Positions 18,664 through 26,120 of a stretch of DNA of 64,000 nt are shown one piece after another. Made by a program: the position numbers and the translations under genes. The notes beneath the pieces were generated by a model. That model did no database searches. It saw only the letters and a list, made by a program, of their open reading frames with translations, and was not told the DNA's origin. Origin of the DNA: Limnochorda pilosa (lineage in GTDB: Bacteria; Bacillota; Limnochordia; Limnochordales; Limnochordaceae); the NCBI RefSeq assembly GCF_001544015.1, contig NZ_AP014924.1, positions 2,108,001 to 2,172,000 on the forward strand, given 5' to 3'. Position 1 is the stretch's first letter. Every line of letters starts with the position of its first letter.

Positions 18664-19806
18664 TCAGGAGCGTCTGGCGTCGACAGCCAGGTCGGCCAGA
18701 ATAGCTTTCACCCGGTCGACGATGAGCGACATCTCGCCCTCCTCCAGGGTCATGGGGTTGAGGAACAGTCCGTCCTTCTCATCGATGTGGGCGGCGATAG
18801 TCGGGTCGCCAGCCAGCAGCTTCTCCTGCACCCTCTTGGCCATCTCTGGGCGTCCCATCCAACGTACCAGGGCACGCGGCAGCGGCTGACCTGCTTCATT
18901 GGGATAGGAGCGTTCAACGGTCACGCCCGGTAATGAGGCAAGCCCCCGGCGCGCCAACTCGACCTGCTCCTCACACCACTGCTTTCGCGCGGCGTGGTCC
19001 AGGGAGACGTACCGTTCCACAGCGGAAAGCAGGCCAGCCATCTCCTCCCGCCCGACTTTCAGCATGCGGCCGATGCCGTAAGCCGGAAACGCAACCTCTG
19101 CGAGAAGATCCACGAAACCTTGGCGTCCAACGATGAGCCCGCTCGCCTGTGGTCCTCGCAGGTCCTTGCCGCCACTAAAGATCACCGCGTCGGCTCCCTC
19201 CTCTCGGGTAAACCGCCAGAGGTTCTCCACGGGCGGCAACTGCGCGGCTGCATCGACTAAGAGCGGGACTCCGTATTCGAGCGTAATCCGCCGAACATCC
19301 CGCAGGGGCAGCGCGCCGGGAGCCGTCCATCCCGAAACAGTGTAAAGGACGGCGGTGGTTCGATCGGTGAAGACCGCCCGAAAGTCGCTTTCGGTGACGG
19401 GCTGGATCTCGTTCGGATACCCCACTTCCACCAGGCGGGCGCCCAGCTGCCGGACGGCCCAATCGTAGGGGTTGCGGTGCGACCGGAAGACGACGACCTC
19501 AGCCTCGGCCATCCTGGACGGAGTGAGCTCAGAGGGCCGCAAACCCAGACGTTGCACGGCGGCCGTCGCCGCCGAAAGGTAGAGGCCGGCCGCGCAACCC
19601 GTCACCACGAAGGCCGCCTCGTTGTGTGTCAACTCCGCCAGTCGTTGATGCACACGTCTCTGAAACTCCGGTATCGAAGCGAAAGAGCCAGCGGCGGCGT
19701 TCATCGCCTCCAACACCTCGACCGGCATCCTCGATCCACCCAAGACGGTGTACGTCCCGGCGGCGTTGATCATCGGCCGCAAGCCGAGTTGTGTATAGAG
19801 ATCCAT
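18664..19806 (-). CDS. SelA/DgaE-like PLP-dependent lyase
   Basis: Fold-I PLP enzyme of 380 residues, similar to the SelA-like group that includes D-glucosaminate-6-phosphate ammonia-lyase. ATG 19806 follows GGAGGAAG. The start region MINAAGTYTVLGGSRMP is characteristic. The PLP aspartate is in VPLLVDAAAQLPP and the Schiff-base lysine is K214 in FSGGKDLRGPQASG. The length suits the lyases and is shorter than true selenocysteine synthase (about 460). With KDPG aldolase and a KDG-type kinase in the same cluster, an ammonia-lyase giving a 2-keto-3-deoxy acid is the best guess. Exact substrate unknown. It is followed upstream by ridA at 116 bp. Confidence 0.85.
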   Translation of the reverse strand: MDLYTQLGLRPMINAAGTYTVLGGSRMPVEVLEAMNAAAGSFASIPEFQRRVHQRLAELTHNEAAFVVTGCAAGLYLSAATAAVQRLGLRPSELTPSRMAEAEVVVFRSHRNPYDWAVRQLGARLVEVGYPNEIQPVTESDFRAVFTDRTTAVLYTVSGWTAPGALPLRDVRRITLEYGVPLLVDAAAQLPPVENLWRFTREEGADAVIFSGGKDLRGPQASGLIVGRQGFVDLLAEVAFPAYGIGRMLKVGREEMAGLLSAVERYVSLDHAARKQWCEEQVELARRGLASLPGVTVERSYPNEAGQPLPRALVRWMGRPEMAKRVQEKLLAGDPTIAAHIDEKDGLFLNPMTLEEGEMSLIVDRVKAILADLAVDARRS

Positions 19807-19922
19807 CGAGCTTCCTCCCACTCGTTCCGCCCCGTCCCTCCCCACAGCGCGACCAGTGCCCGCGTGCCGGTCCGCAAGCAACCCCTCACCTGCGACCGGT
19901 TGATCGCCCGTGGTGCCGGACT

Positions 19923-20306
19923 TCACCGCCCGCTCAGGTGCGCGATTACGTCCATCTCCACTAGAATCCCCTGCAACTGGCTCCCCACGGTAGTCCGCGC
20001 CGGTCTCGGTTCGGGGAAGTGCCGCTCATACACCTCGTTGAAACCATCGAAGTAGGATAGATCGGCCAGGTGGCACGTCGCCTTCACAACGTCGGCCATA
20101 CTCGCTCCGGCCGCATCAAGGATCGCTCTGATGTTCTCTAGTACCTGCGCTGTCTGTTCTTGAATCGTGGTTCCGACAACCTGACCCGTTCCCGGATCCA
20201 AGGGCCCCTGCCCTGAGACGTAGATGAAGTCTCCCGTGCGGATTCCCTGCGAGTATGGGCCCTTCGCGGCCGGGGCTCGGTTCGTGCGGACCTGCTCCTT
20301 AGGCAT
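19923..20306 (-). CDS. RidA-family enamine/imine deaminase
   Basis: A 127-residue protein of the YjgF/YER057c/UK114 family. ATG 20306 follows GGGGGAG. Signature elements are GPYSQGIRTGDFIYVSGQ near the start, EQTAQVLENIRAILDAAG, and the end EMDVIAHL; the arginine in RPARTTVG is probably the carboxylate-binding residue. RidA proteins hydrolyse reactive 2-aminoacrylate-type intermediates released by PLP lyases to 2-keto acids and ammonia. Its position directly beside the SelA/DgaE-like lyase fits a clean-up role for that reaction. The gene is first in the minus-strand cluster. Confidence 0.93.
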   Translation of the reverse strand: MPKEQVRTNRAPAAKGPYSQGIRTGDFIYVSGQGPLDPGTGQVVGTTIQEQTAQVLENIRAILDAAGASMADVVKATCHLADLSYFDGFNEVYERHFPEPRPARTTVGSQLQGILVEMDVIAHLSGR

Positions 20307-20657
20307 TCTGCTCCCCCCGGTGACGGTGGCCGGTGATCGACACTCGTTGCCTACCGCCGCTACCGATCTGCTCCCGTCGTCAATGAAATGCTGTTCTACC
20401 AATGCTCGACCTACATGTTCGCTCCTCAAGCGCCAATTCCTTCCACGTGCCGAGCGTCGCCAAGACAATCCTTGCACCCTTGATGTCCTCGTTCGCAGCA
20501 CGAAACCTGCTCGCGGCCAGCCTATCTTCAGAAGGTATTGGAGCGGTCGAACCCGAATACGTGACACGCGGTTCCACTTCTCACGGTCTTGGGCACTGCG
20601 TTAGGGTCATTCCCGGTGAGCGAGCCGGACCCTTCGGCAGGTTCGACTGGAGGTGTC
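20307..20657. promoter_or_regulatory. Divergent promoter region between ridA and the IclR gene
   Basis: No gene seen in 350 bp. It contains the operator-like TGAAATGCTGTTCTA at 20384-20398 and the 54-bp block 20393-20446 (GTTCTAC ... ATTCCTTCCAC) shared with 18346-18399. Its position between divergent genes suggests control of both by the IclR protein. Confidence 0.45.
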
Positions 20658-21527
20658 GTGAAGGTCATGGCTTCGTCCCGAGCGTTGCCAAAACCGCTCA
20701 AGCCATTGGATCACCCGCCCGTTCCCCGGGTTGGTGCCGTACGGAACGCTATCCGGATCCTCTTCTCGGTGGGGTTGAGCGGTGCGCGCGGAATCACCCT
20801 GAGCGAACTGGCACGCGCCGTACAGCTTCCAAAGAGCACCGTCCTCCGCATCACCATGACGCTGGTCGACGACGGTCTGGTGCAGCGTGAGGAGCCCACC
20901 GGCCTCTTCCGGCTCGGTATCCGCACCTTCGAGCTGGGGAGTCTTGTGCTCAGCGTCCTGGAAATCCCGCGGCAGGCACGACCTTACCTAGAAAAACTCG
21001 CGGAGCAGACGCGGGAGACGGTCCATCTCTGCGTCTTGGACGATGGCGAGGTCGTCTACGTGGACAAGATCGAGAGCCCCCAGACCGTGCGGCTCTACTC
21101 CCGCATCGGTCGCCGGGCGCCTGCCCACTGCACCGGGGTGGGCAAGGTGCTCCTGGCTCACCTTCCGGGCGACGAGCGGCTCCACCTGGTCGAGCGACAC
21201 CCTCTGGATGGGTACACCCCCAACACCATCACCGACTTCCTGGCGCTCGAAAAGGAACTGGAGGAGATCCGGAAGACGGGTATCGCCTTCGACCAGGAGG
21301 AGCACGAGGAGGGGATTCGTTGCGTGGCCGCCCCCATCTTCGACTACACGGGCGAGGCGCGGGCAGCTGTGAGCGTCACGGTCCCCACCTTTCGGACCAC
21401 GCCCGACCGGATGAAAGAGCTGGCTGAACTCGTACGCCAGACCACCGAGGTCATCTCCGAGGCCATGGGATACGGGGCTCATAGGAACATCCGGGGCTCC
21501 TTCGGAGGTGGGGTCGTTCGAGGGTGA
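20658..21527 (+). CDS. IclR-family transcriptional regulator
   Basis: A 289-residue regulator. The GTG at 20658 is preceded by GGAGG; an ATG at 20667 or upstream starts are alternatives. The winged HTH is ITLSELARAVQLPKSTVLRI (about residues 47-66 of the product), followed by the effector domain with LCVLDDGEVVYVDKIES, GRRAPAHCTGVGKVLLAHL and EEGIRCVAAPIFD, all typical of IclR/KdgR proteins. It is divergent from the ridA cluster and directly upstream of KDPG aldolase. By analogy with KdgR it may respond to a 2-keto-3-deoxy sugar acid (inference). Confidence 0.94.
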   Translation: MKVMASSRALPKPLKPLDHPPVPRVGAVRNAIRILFSVGLSGARGITLSELARAVQLPKSTVLRITMTLVDDGLVQREEPTGLFRLGIRTFELGSLVLSVLEIPRQARPYLEKLAEQTRETVHLCVLDDGEVVYVDKIESPQTVRLYSRIGRRAPAHCTGVGKVLLAHLPGDERLHLVERHPLDGYTPNTITDFLALEKELEEIRKTGIAFDQEEHEEGIRCVAAPIFDYTGEARAAVSVTVPTFRTTPDRMKELAELVRQTTEVISEAMGYGAHRNIRGSFGGGVVRG

Positions 21528-21656
21528 ACGCCGGAAACCCCTGGGGCCGGTACGTGGGCTTGGGGCTTGGGCACATCCAGAGGGCAGCACGGGACCCCTG
21601 CTTCGCGGTATTGCGTTGGACGGGTCGATCTCGTCTGGATTACGGGAGGCGATCGC

Positions 21657-22319
21657 ATGGTACGGGCAGAGCAGGTGCAGCGCCTAGTCGAGGCGGGGGT
21701 CATCCCCATCGTCCGCGTCGGGTCGGAGGAGACGGCGCTGCGGGTGAGCGAGGCGCTCCTCGCAGGCGGCGTCCGTACCGTGGAGGTGACCTTCACGGTA
21801 CCGGGGGCTTCCCGGGTGATCGCCGCGCTCCGGGAGCGCTACCCCGAGCTCCTGGTAGGGGCGGGAACCGTGCTGGATGCCGCCTCGGCCCGGGAGGCGG
21901 TGGCGGCCGGTGCCCACTACCTCCTCAGCGTAGGGCTGGTACGTGAGGTGGTGGAGACAGCTCACCGCTATGGGCTTCCGGCCATCCCCGGCGTCCTCAC
22001 CCCCACCGAGGCCCTTCGGGGCCTGGAGCTGGGTGCCGACGTGCTGAAGCTCTTCCCCGCTTCCCTGGTGGGTCCCAGCTACCTGAAGGCCCTGACAGCC
22101 CCCCTGCCCCAGGCCTCCTGGTGCCCCACGGGCGGCGTGGACCTGGAGAACCTGGCCGAGTGGGCGCGAGCCGGAGCCGACCTGGTGGGAGTCGGCGGGC
22201 CGCTGCTGCAGGACGTGGCGCAGACCGGCGACTTCCAGGCGCTCACCGCCAGAGCCCATCGCTTCGTGTCCGGTTGGAACGAGGCCGTAGCGGCCACCAG
22301 GGAAGGGGCTTCCCGGTAA
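21657..22319 (+). CDS. eda: 2-dehydro-3-deoxy-phosphogluconate (KDPG) aldolase
   Basis: Class I aldolase of 220 residues that splits KDPG to pyruvate and glyceraldehyde-3-phosphate. ATG 21657 follows GGGAGGCG. It contains VEAGVIPIVRV, the catalytic glutamate in VEVTFTVPGA, LLVGAGTVLD, and the Schiff-base lysine in LGADVLKLFPASLVGPSYLK, then WCPTGGVDLENL. All are standard for KDPG/KHG aldolases. It is 129 bp downstream of the IclR gene on the same strand and would take the product of the KDG-type kinase at 9.9 kb or of a DgaE-type lyase at 18.7 kb. Confidence 0.94.
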   Translation: MVRAEQVQRLVEAGVIPIVRVGSEETALRVSEALLAGGVRTVEVTFTVPGASRVIAALRERYPELLVGAGTVLDAASAREAVAAGAHYLLSVGLVREVVETAHRYGLPAIPGVLTPTEALRGLELGADVLKLFPASLVGPSYLKALTAPLPQASWCPTGGVDLENLAEWARAGADLVGVGGPLLQDVAQTGDFQALTARAHRFVSGWNEAVAATREGASR

Positions 22320-22356
22320 CCGCTTCCCAGGTGCGCCCTGGGTCCAACCGCCGGTG

Positions 22357-22389
22357 GGACCCGCAGGCGGGGCGACCGCTTGCGGGTCC
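22357..22389 (+). terminator. Hairpin after KDPG aldolase gene
   Basis: GGACCCGCA pairs with TGCGGGTCC around a GC-rich 15-nt loop, about 38 nt past the stop. No strong U-run follows, so it may be a weak terminator or an mRNA 3' end. Confidence 0.5.
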
Positions 22390-22458
22390 TGTCAACTGGA
22401 ACCCACCCCATCCGTGCCTTCCTGGGATCCAATTGACATGCGGCAGATCCTCCTGATC

Positions 22459-22490
22459 GAACTGCGTTCACTAGTATCGAACGCAGGTTC
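22459..22490 (+). promoter_or_regulatory. Inverted repeat upstream of small peptide gene
   Basis: GAACTGCGTTC and GAACGCAGGTTC are near-perfect complements separated by 9 nt, ending about 28 nt before the peptide start. A TTGACA lies at 22433-22438, but a good -10 at normal spacing is lacking. It could be an operator or a leader hairpin. Confidence 0.45.
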
Positions 22491-22518
22491 AGTCGTAATA
22501 AGGAAGGAGGTGCCCTCG

Positions 22519-22659
22519 ATGCGGCGTTCGTTCAGCCGTGCCCTTCGGATTGGCGTTCTGGTCCTCGCATCCGTGCTGCTGCTCTCGATCGCCACGGTCT
22601 CCGCCGAAAAGGCTGAGCCCTGCCCGCCCGTGCCGTCGCCCACCGCACAGGTCAAGTAG
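22519..22659 (+). CDS. Small secreted peptide (46 residues)
   Basis: Unrecognised. ATG 22519 follows a strong GGAAGGAGGTG site 6 nt upstream. The product has a basic start (MRRSFSRALR), a hydrophobic core (IGVLVLASVLLLSIA), a likely signal-peptidase site after TVSA, and a short mature tail of about 17 residues rich in proline with one cysteine (EKAEPCPPVPSPTAQVK). An inverted repeat lies upstream and a rho-type hairpin 13 nt downstream, so it looks like a complete single-gene unit. The form resembles pre-pro signalling peptides of Firmicutes, but there is no evidence for that role. It could also be a secreted or lipid-anchored remnant. Confidence 0.7.
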   Translation: MRRSFSRALRIGVLVLASVLLLSIATVSAEKAEPCPPVPSPTAQVK

Positions 22660-22671
22660 TGCGCGCCGACA

Positions 22672-22704
22672 CCTGCCGGGAGTCCCGACCCGGCAGGGTT
22701 CTTG
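22672..22704 (+). terminator. Rho-independent terminator of small peptide gene
   Basis: Perfect 9-bp stem CCTGCCGGG / CCCGGCAGG with an 8-nt loop, followed by GTTCTTG. It starts 13 nt after the peptide stop. Confidence 0.7.
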
Positions 22705-22841
22705 CTCCCGTACCGTCCGGTCGCGCGGTCGCGGGCGTCGCAAGACGTTCAAGGAACCTGAGCCCGGCGGGCCTGGCGGCCACCGTTCGTCCGCCGCTTT
22801 CTGAGTCGTGGCTGTTCCTTGAGTTGGGTTCCTCGGTTGGG

Positions 22842-22870
22842 TTGCACCCGGCCGCGCGCCGTGGTACAAT
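22842..22870 (+). promoter_or_regulatory. Sigma-A-type promoter for rsgA
   Basis: TTGCAC (-35, 22842-22847), exactly 17 nt, then TACAAT (-10, 22865-22870): the best match to the vegetative consensus I see in the window. Transcription would start near 22877, giving a leader of about 235 nt before rsgA. Confidence 0.75.
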
Positions 22871-22920
22871 GCCCCCGGTTCGTTTTCTGGTACGACCTTC
22901 CAGAGAAGGGAGTGAGGTTG

Positions 22921-23056
22921 ATGGCCGCAGATGCCCTTGGGGCTTTCTTTGCCGCGCGCACGGGTCCGCTTCCACCCTCACTCCCACGCGAGGCGCCACG
23001 CCTGCGCTGATCGCTCCTGCGGTCGGCCGGCCCCGCGTCTGTGCAGGAGCCCTGGG
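22921..23056 (+). promoter_or_regulatory. Structured rsgA leader with a short upstream ORF
   Basis: A 29-codon ORF (22921-23010, MAADALGAFFAARTGPLPPS...) begins after GGGAGTGAGGTTG. Just past it, GCTCCTGC (23013-23020) pairs with GCAGGAGC (23043-23050), and directly adjacent CCCTGGG (23050-23056) pairs with CCCAGGG (23067-23073). The two hairpins share base 23050, so they touch and could compete. No known riboswitch class is recognised. Confidence 0.4.
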
Positions 23057-23114
23057 TGGATGACGGCCCAGGGTTTCGTCGTTCTCGGAGCACAGATGCG
23101 AGGAGGGTTTGGCG

Positions 23115-24218
23115 TTGAGTCTTTTCGACCTACGGATCCTCGGCTGGGGACCCATGCACGACCCGCCGTTCGAGACGTATCGGAGCGGTGGGTGCGAACC
23201 TGCCCGGGTCGCCGGGCACAGCCACGACGTCTACACGGTCCTGACGGCGGCCGGTTCTCGCCTGGCCCGGGTGTCGGGGCGATACCGCCACCAGGCTGCC
23301 ACCCGCGCCGAATACCCCGTGGTGGGAGACTGGGTCGCCCTGCGCGGGCCCGCCACCAGCGGAGAGGGCGTGATCGAAGGACTCCTTCCCCGCCGCAGCG
23401 CCATCTCCCGCAAGGCCGCGGCGCCCAACGGGAAGGTCGAGGAGCAGGTGCTGGCGGCCAACGTCGACACCGTCTTCCTGGTGAGCTCCCTCAACCGGGA
23501 GTTCAACCCGCGACGCATCGAGCGGTACCTGATCACCGCCTGGGAGAGCGGCGCCGATCCCGTCGTCGTGTTGAACAAGGCAGACCTCTGCGCGGATCCG
23601 GACGCACACCAGGACCTCCTGGGACCCGTTGCGGCGGGCGTGCCCGTCTTTCTCACCAGCGCCGCCACGGGCCGGGGGCTGGAGGCGCTCGCCCCATACC
23701 TGGGCGCGGGCCGAACCGTGGCCTTTCTCGGTTCCTCGGGGGTGGGCAAGTCGAGCCTGATCAACCGCCTAGCGGGCCGCGAGCTCCAGGCCACGGGAGC
23801 CATTCGCGACGACGACGACCGCGGGCGGCACACCACCACCCGGAGCGATCTGATCCTCCTGCCCGGCGGTGCCCTCCTGGTGGACACCCCCGGCCTGCGG
23901 GAATTGGCGCCGTGGTCCTCGGAAGAAGGGCTCGACCAGACCTTCGCGGACATCGCTGAGCTCGCCCGGGGCTGCCGCTTCAGCGACTGCCGGCACGAGG
24001 GCGAGCCGGAGTGCTCCGTCCAGACGGCACTGGACGAGGGTCGCCTCTCCCCCGAGCGTCTCGCCGCGTACCGCAAGCTCCGGCGGGAGCAGGCCTTCTT
24101 GCGCCGGAAGCAGGACCAGCGTGAGCGGCTCGAACGGCAGCGCTGGGGTAAGCAGCTCGCCAAGGCCACGCGGCAGCGGGAGCGGTCGGGGATGGCCAGA
24201 CCGAAGACGAAAGGGTGA
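23115..24218 (+). CDS. rsgA: Ribosome small-subunit biogenesis GTPase RsgA
   Basis: Circularly permuted GTPase of 367 residues that helps mature the 30S subunit. The TTG at 23115 is chosen because AGGAGGG ends 7 nt upstream; the TTG at 23109 is too close. An N-terminal OB fold (DWVALRG) is followed by G4 NKAD (about 154-157), the SAATG element G5, then the P-loop GSSGVGKSSL (about 206-215), G2 HTTT and G3 DTPG, the permuted order typical of the family. The C-terminal zinc finger is CRFSDCRHEGEPEC. A strong promoter and structured leader precede it. The basic C-terminal tail is longer than usual. Confidence 0.96.
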   Translation: MSLFDLRILGWGPMHDPPFETYRSGGCEPARVAGHSHDVYTVLTAAGSRLARVSGRYRHQAATRAEYPVVGDWVALRGPATSGEGVIEGLLPRRSAISRKAAAPNGKVEEQVLAANVDTVFLVSSLNREFNPRRIERYLITAWESGADPVVVLNKADLCADPDAHQDLLGPVAAGVPVFLTSAATGRGLEALAPYLGAGRTVAFLGSSGVGKSSLINRLAGRELQATGAIRDDDDRGRHTTTRSDLILLPGGALLVDTPGLRELAPWSSEEGLDQTFADIAELARGCRFSDCRHEGEPECSVQTALDEGRLSPERLAAYRKLRREQAFLRRKQDQRERLERQRWGKQLAKATRQRERSGMARPKTKG

Positions 24219-24260
24219 GCCCGAGCCATCCGTAGCGACGGCCAGAGGGCGGCGATGTCC

Positions 24261-24291
24261 TGAGGCGGGCCCATTCCCGCGGCCCGCCTCA
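24261..24291. terminator. Hairpin between convergent rsgA and aldo/keto reductase genes
   Basis: TGAGGCGGGCC and GGCCCGCCTCA form an 11-bp perfect stem with a 9-nt loop midway between the two convergent stops. No U-run follows in either direction, so it may act as a bidirectional 3'-end structure. Confidence 0.55.
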
Positions 24292-24329
24292 CCCGGATCG
24301 CCGCCGGAGGCCCCAGGTCGTGCGGTCGC

Positions 24330-25328
24330 TCACCGATCCGCCTGCCCCGTGGACCCGGCGTAGACCTCCTCGATCTTCCGGACTTCCTCGGCGCTCAGGG
24401 GGTGTCCCAGCACCTCGACCAGGGGCCCGAGCTGCTCCGCACGGGAGGCGCCGATGATGGCCGAGGTGACCACGGGTTTGGCGAGGACCCAACCCAGAGC
24501 AAGCTGGGCCAGGCTCCTCCCAGATGCCTCTGCGACGGGCTTCAAGGCCTCCACCACCCGGAGGCTTTCCCGGGTGAGCAACCGGTGGAGGCGCTCCTCC
24601 CCGGCCGCGGCGCGGGTAGCCGCCGGATACCGGCCCTCCAGGATCTCGGGCCCGTACTTGCCCGTGAGCAGGCCCCGGGCCAGCGGGCTGTACACCGTCA
24701 CGCCCAGGCCTTCACTCTCGCAGAAGGGCAGGAGCTCGCTCTCGGCAGCCCGGCGCAGGATGCTGAGCTCGGGCTGCACGGAGACGAAGGGTTCGAGCCC
24801 CAGGCGCTCGCTCAGGCCCAGGGCCTTGCAGAGCTGCCAGGCAGCCAGGTTGGAGGCGCCGACGTAGCGGACCTTTCCCGCACGCACCAGGTCGTTGAGG
24901 GTGAGGAGGGTCTCCTCGATGGGCGTCTCCGCATCCCAGCGGTGGATGATGTAGAGGTCCACGTACTCCGTCTGGAGGCGTCGCAGGCTCGCCTCCGCGG
25001 CCTGGAGGACGTGCTTCCGGGAGAGCCCGCCCTCGTTGGGGCCTGGCCCCGTAGGAAAGTAGACCTTGGTGGCCAAGACCACGTCGTCCCGCCGGCCCTT
25101 CAGCAGCCGGCCCAGGATCGTCTCGGCCTCGCCGATCTGGCTGAAGTCCCCCGTGTCCTGGCCCCGGCCGTAGAAGTCCGCGGTGTCGATGAACGTGATG
25201 CCTGCGTCCAGGGCCGTGTCCAGCACCCGGCGCGCCTCCTCCTCGCCGATCCATCGGCCGAAGGACATGGTCCCCAGGCAGAGGCGAGAGACCTTGAGGC
25301 CCGAACGGCCCAGGTTGCGGTACTCCAC
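24330..25328 (-). CDS. Aldo/keto reductase
   Basis: NADPH-dependent TIM-barrel oxidoreductase of 332 residues. GTG 25328 follows AAGGAGGT. The start MEYRNLGRSGLKVSRLCLGT is typical of the AKR/Kv-beta/GSP69-like group. The catalytic tetrad is visible: the aspartate and tyrosine in FIDTADFYGRG, the lysine in LATKVYF, and the histidine in LYIIHRWD. The cofactor end is TSAIIGASRAEQL. Physiological substrate is unknown. It lies at the edge of the decayed 25.3-27.7 kb block and is itself intact. Confidence 0.94.
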   Translation of the reverse strand: MEYRNLGRSGLKVSRLCLGTMSFGRWIGEEEARRVLDTALDAGITFIDTADFYGRGQDTGDFSQIGEAETILGRLLKGRRDDVVLATKVYFPTGPGPNEGGLSRKHVLQAAEASLRRLQTEYVDLYIIHRWDAETPIEETLLTLNDLVRAGKVRYVGASNLAAWQLCKALGLSERLGLEPFVSVQPELSILRRAAESELLPFCESEGLGVTVYSPLARGLLTGKYGPEILEGRYPAATRAAAGEERLHRLLTRESLRVVEALKPVAEASGRSLAQLALGWVLAKPVVTSAIIGASRAEQLGPLVEVLGHPLSAEEVRKIEEVYAGSTGQADR

Positions 25329-25347
25329 GAGGATACCTCCTTGTTGA

Positions 25348-26120
25348 TCAGCGGGTACAGCGGTCACCTTCGACGTACGTGCCGGTGACGTCGCACCACG
25401 CGAGGTCTAGCCGCAGGTTCAGGAGGTCCCGGAGGCGCCCGAACGATGTGGTTCTGCAGCGGCTCCTTCTTCGCCTTCGCCAGGTGCCATCCCAAAGGCC
25501 TCCCCGCGTCAAGAGTTGCTCTGCCAACTCCACCCTGTCCACGGCGAGAAGTTTCACGTCGCCCAACAGGTAACGCAACAGATCGAATGCATGCACAGCC
25601 ACATCCGTCAGGAACTCCTCGTCAGCGGTGTACTCACCCACCGTACGCCGCCCTTGCAGCCCAATGGTACCCCGGCTGCGAGCGATCTGCCGCACTCGCC
25701 GGTAGGCGGGTGCAAGCCGCTTCATAAACCCCACCCGCGCCGACAGACCTGATGATTCTGCTCTGGCCGCCAGATCCCCTACCTCCGCCGATCTCGTGCC
25801 CGCCGGGTTCTCCGCGAAGAGCGGCACGCCCAGCAGCACCAGCGCGCTCAGGATCCGAAGCCTAACCGCAGGGTGTGTGGCGATCAGGGTGGCACGGGCA
25901 TCGGGGTGCACTACGATCCCCGCAATCGACTCCACCGGCCGCGCTCCCGTTCGCTCTGTCGTCGCCCCCAGACGCTCGGCCACCGGCACGACAACCGCGG
26001 TGTGGCGAGCGCCAAGGAGCTGAGGGACCGGCAACAGCGCCCGCCCTACCCCATCCATGTGCTGGACGGCCTTCCGCGCGTAGCGGTAGTCGCACTCAGG
26101 TTGACATCGATCGCCTCTAC
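25348..26120 (-). pseudogene. Gfo/Idh/MocA-type oxidoreductase remnant
   Basis: The centre reads like this family: GIVVHPDARATLIATHP, a changed EKP motif (LFAENPAGTRSAEVG), VGFMKRLAPAYRRVRQIA and LTDVAVHAFDLLRYLLGDV. The N-terminal Rossmann glycine motif is not recognisable, and the C-terminal substrate domain is missing: the frame ends at 25348 in Arg-rich sequence. The 236-residue open frame is much shorter than the usual 330-380. It follows the PIG-L remnant on the same strand. Both look like parts of a decaying amino-sugar or glycosylation gene set. Confidence 0.65.

Noticed and set aside
23041-23080. T-box or other known riboswitch before rsgA (GGGTGGATGACGG).
   Set aside because: The T-box consensus AGGGTGGNACCGCG is not met, there is no specifier loop or U-run, and rsgA is not a typical T-box target.
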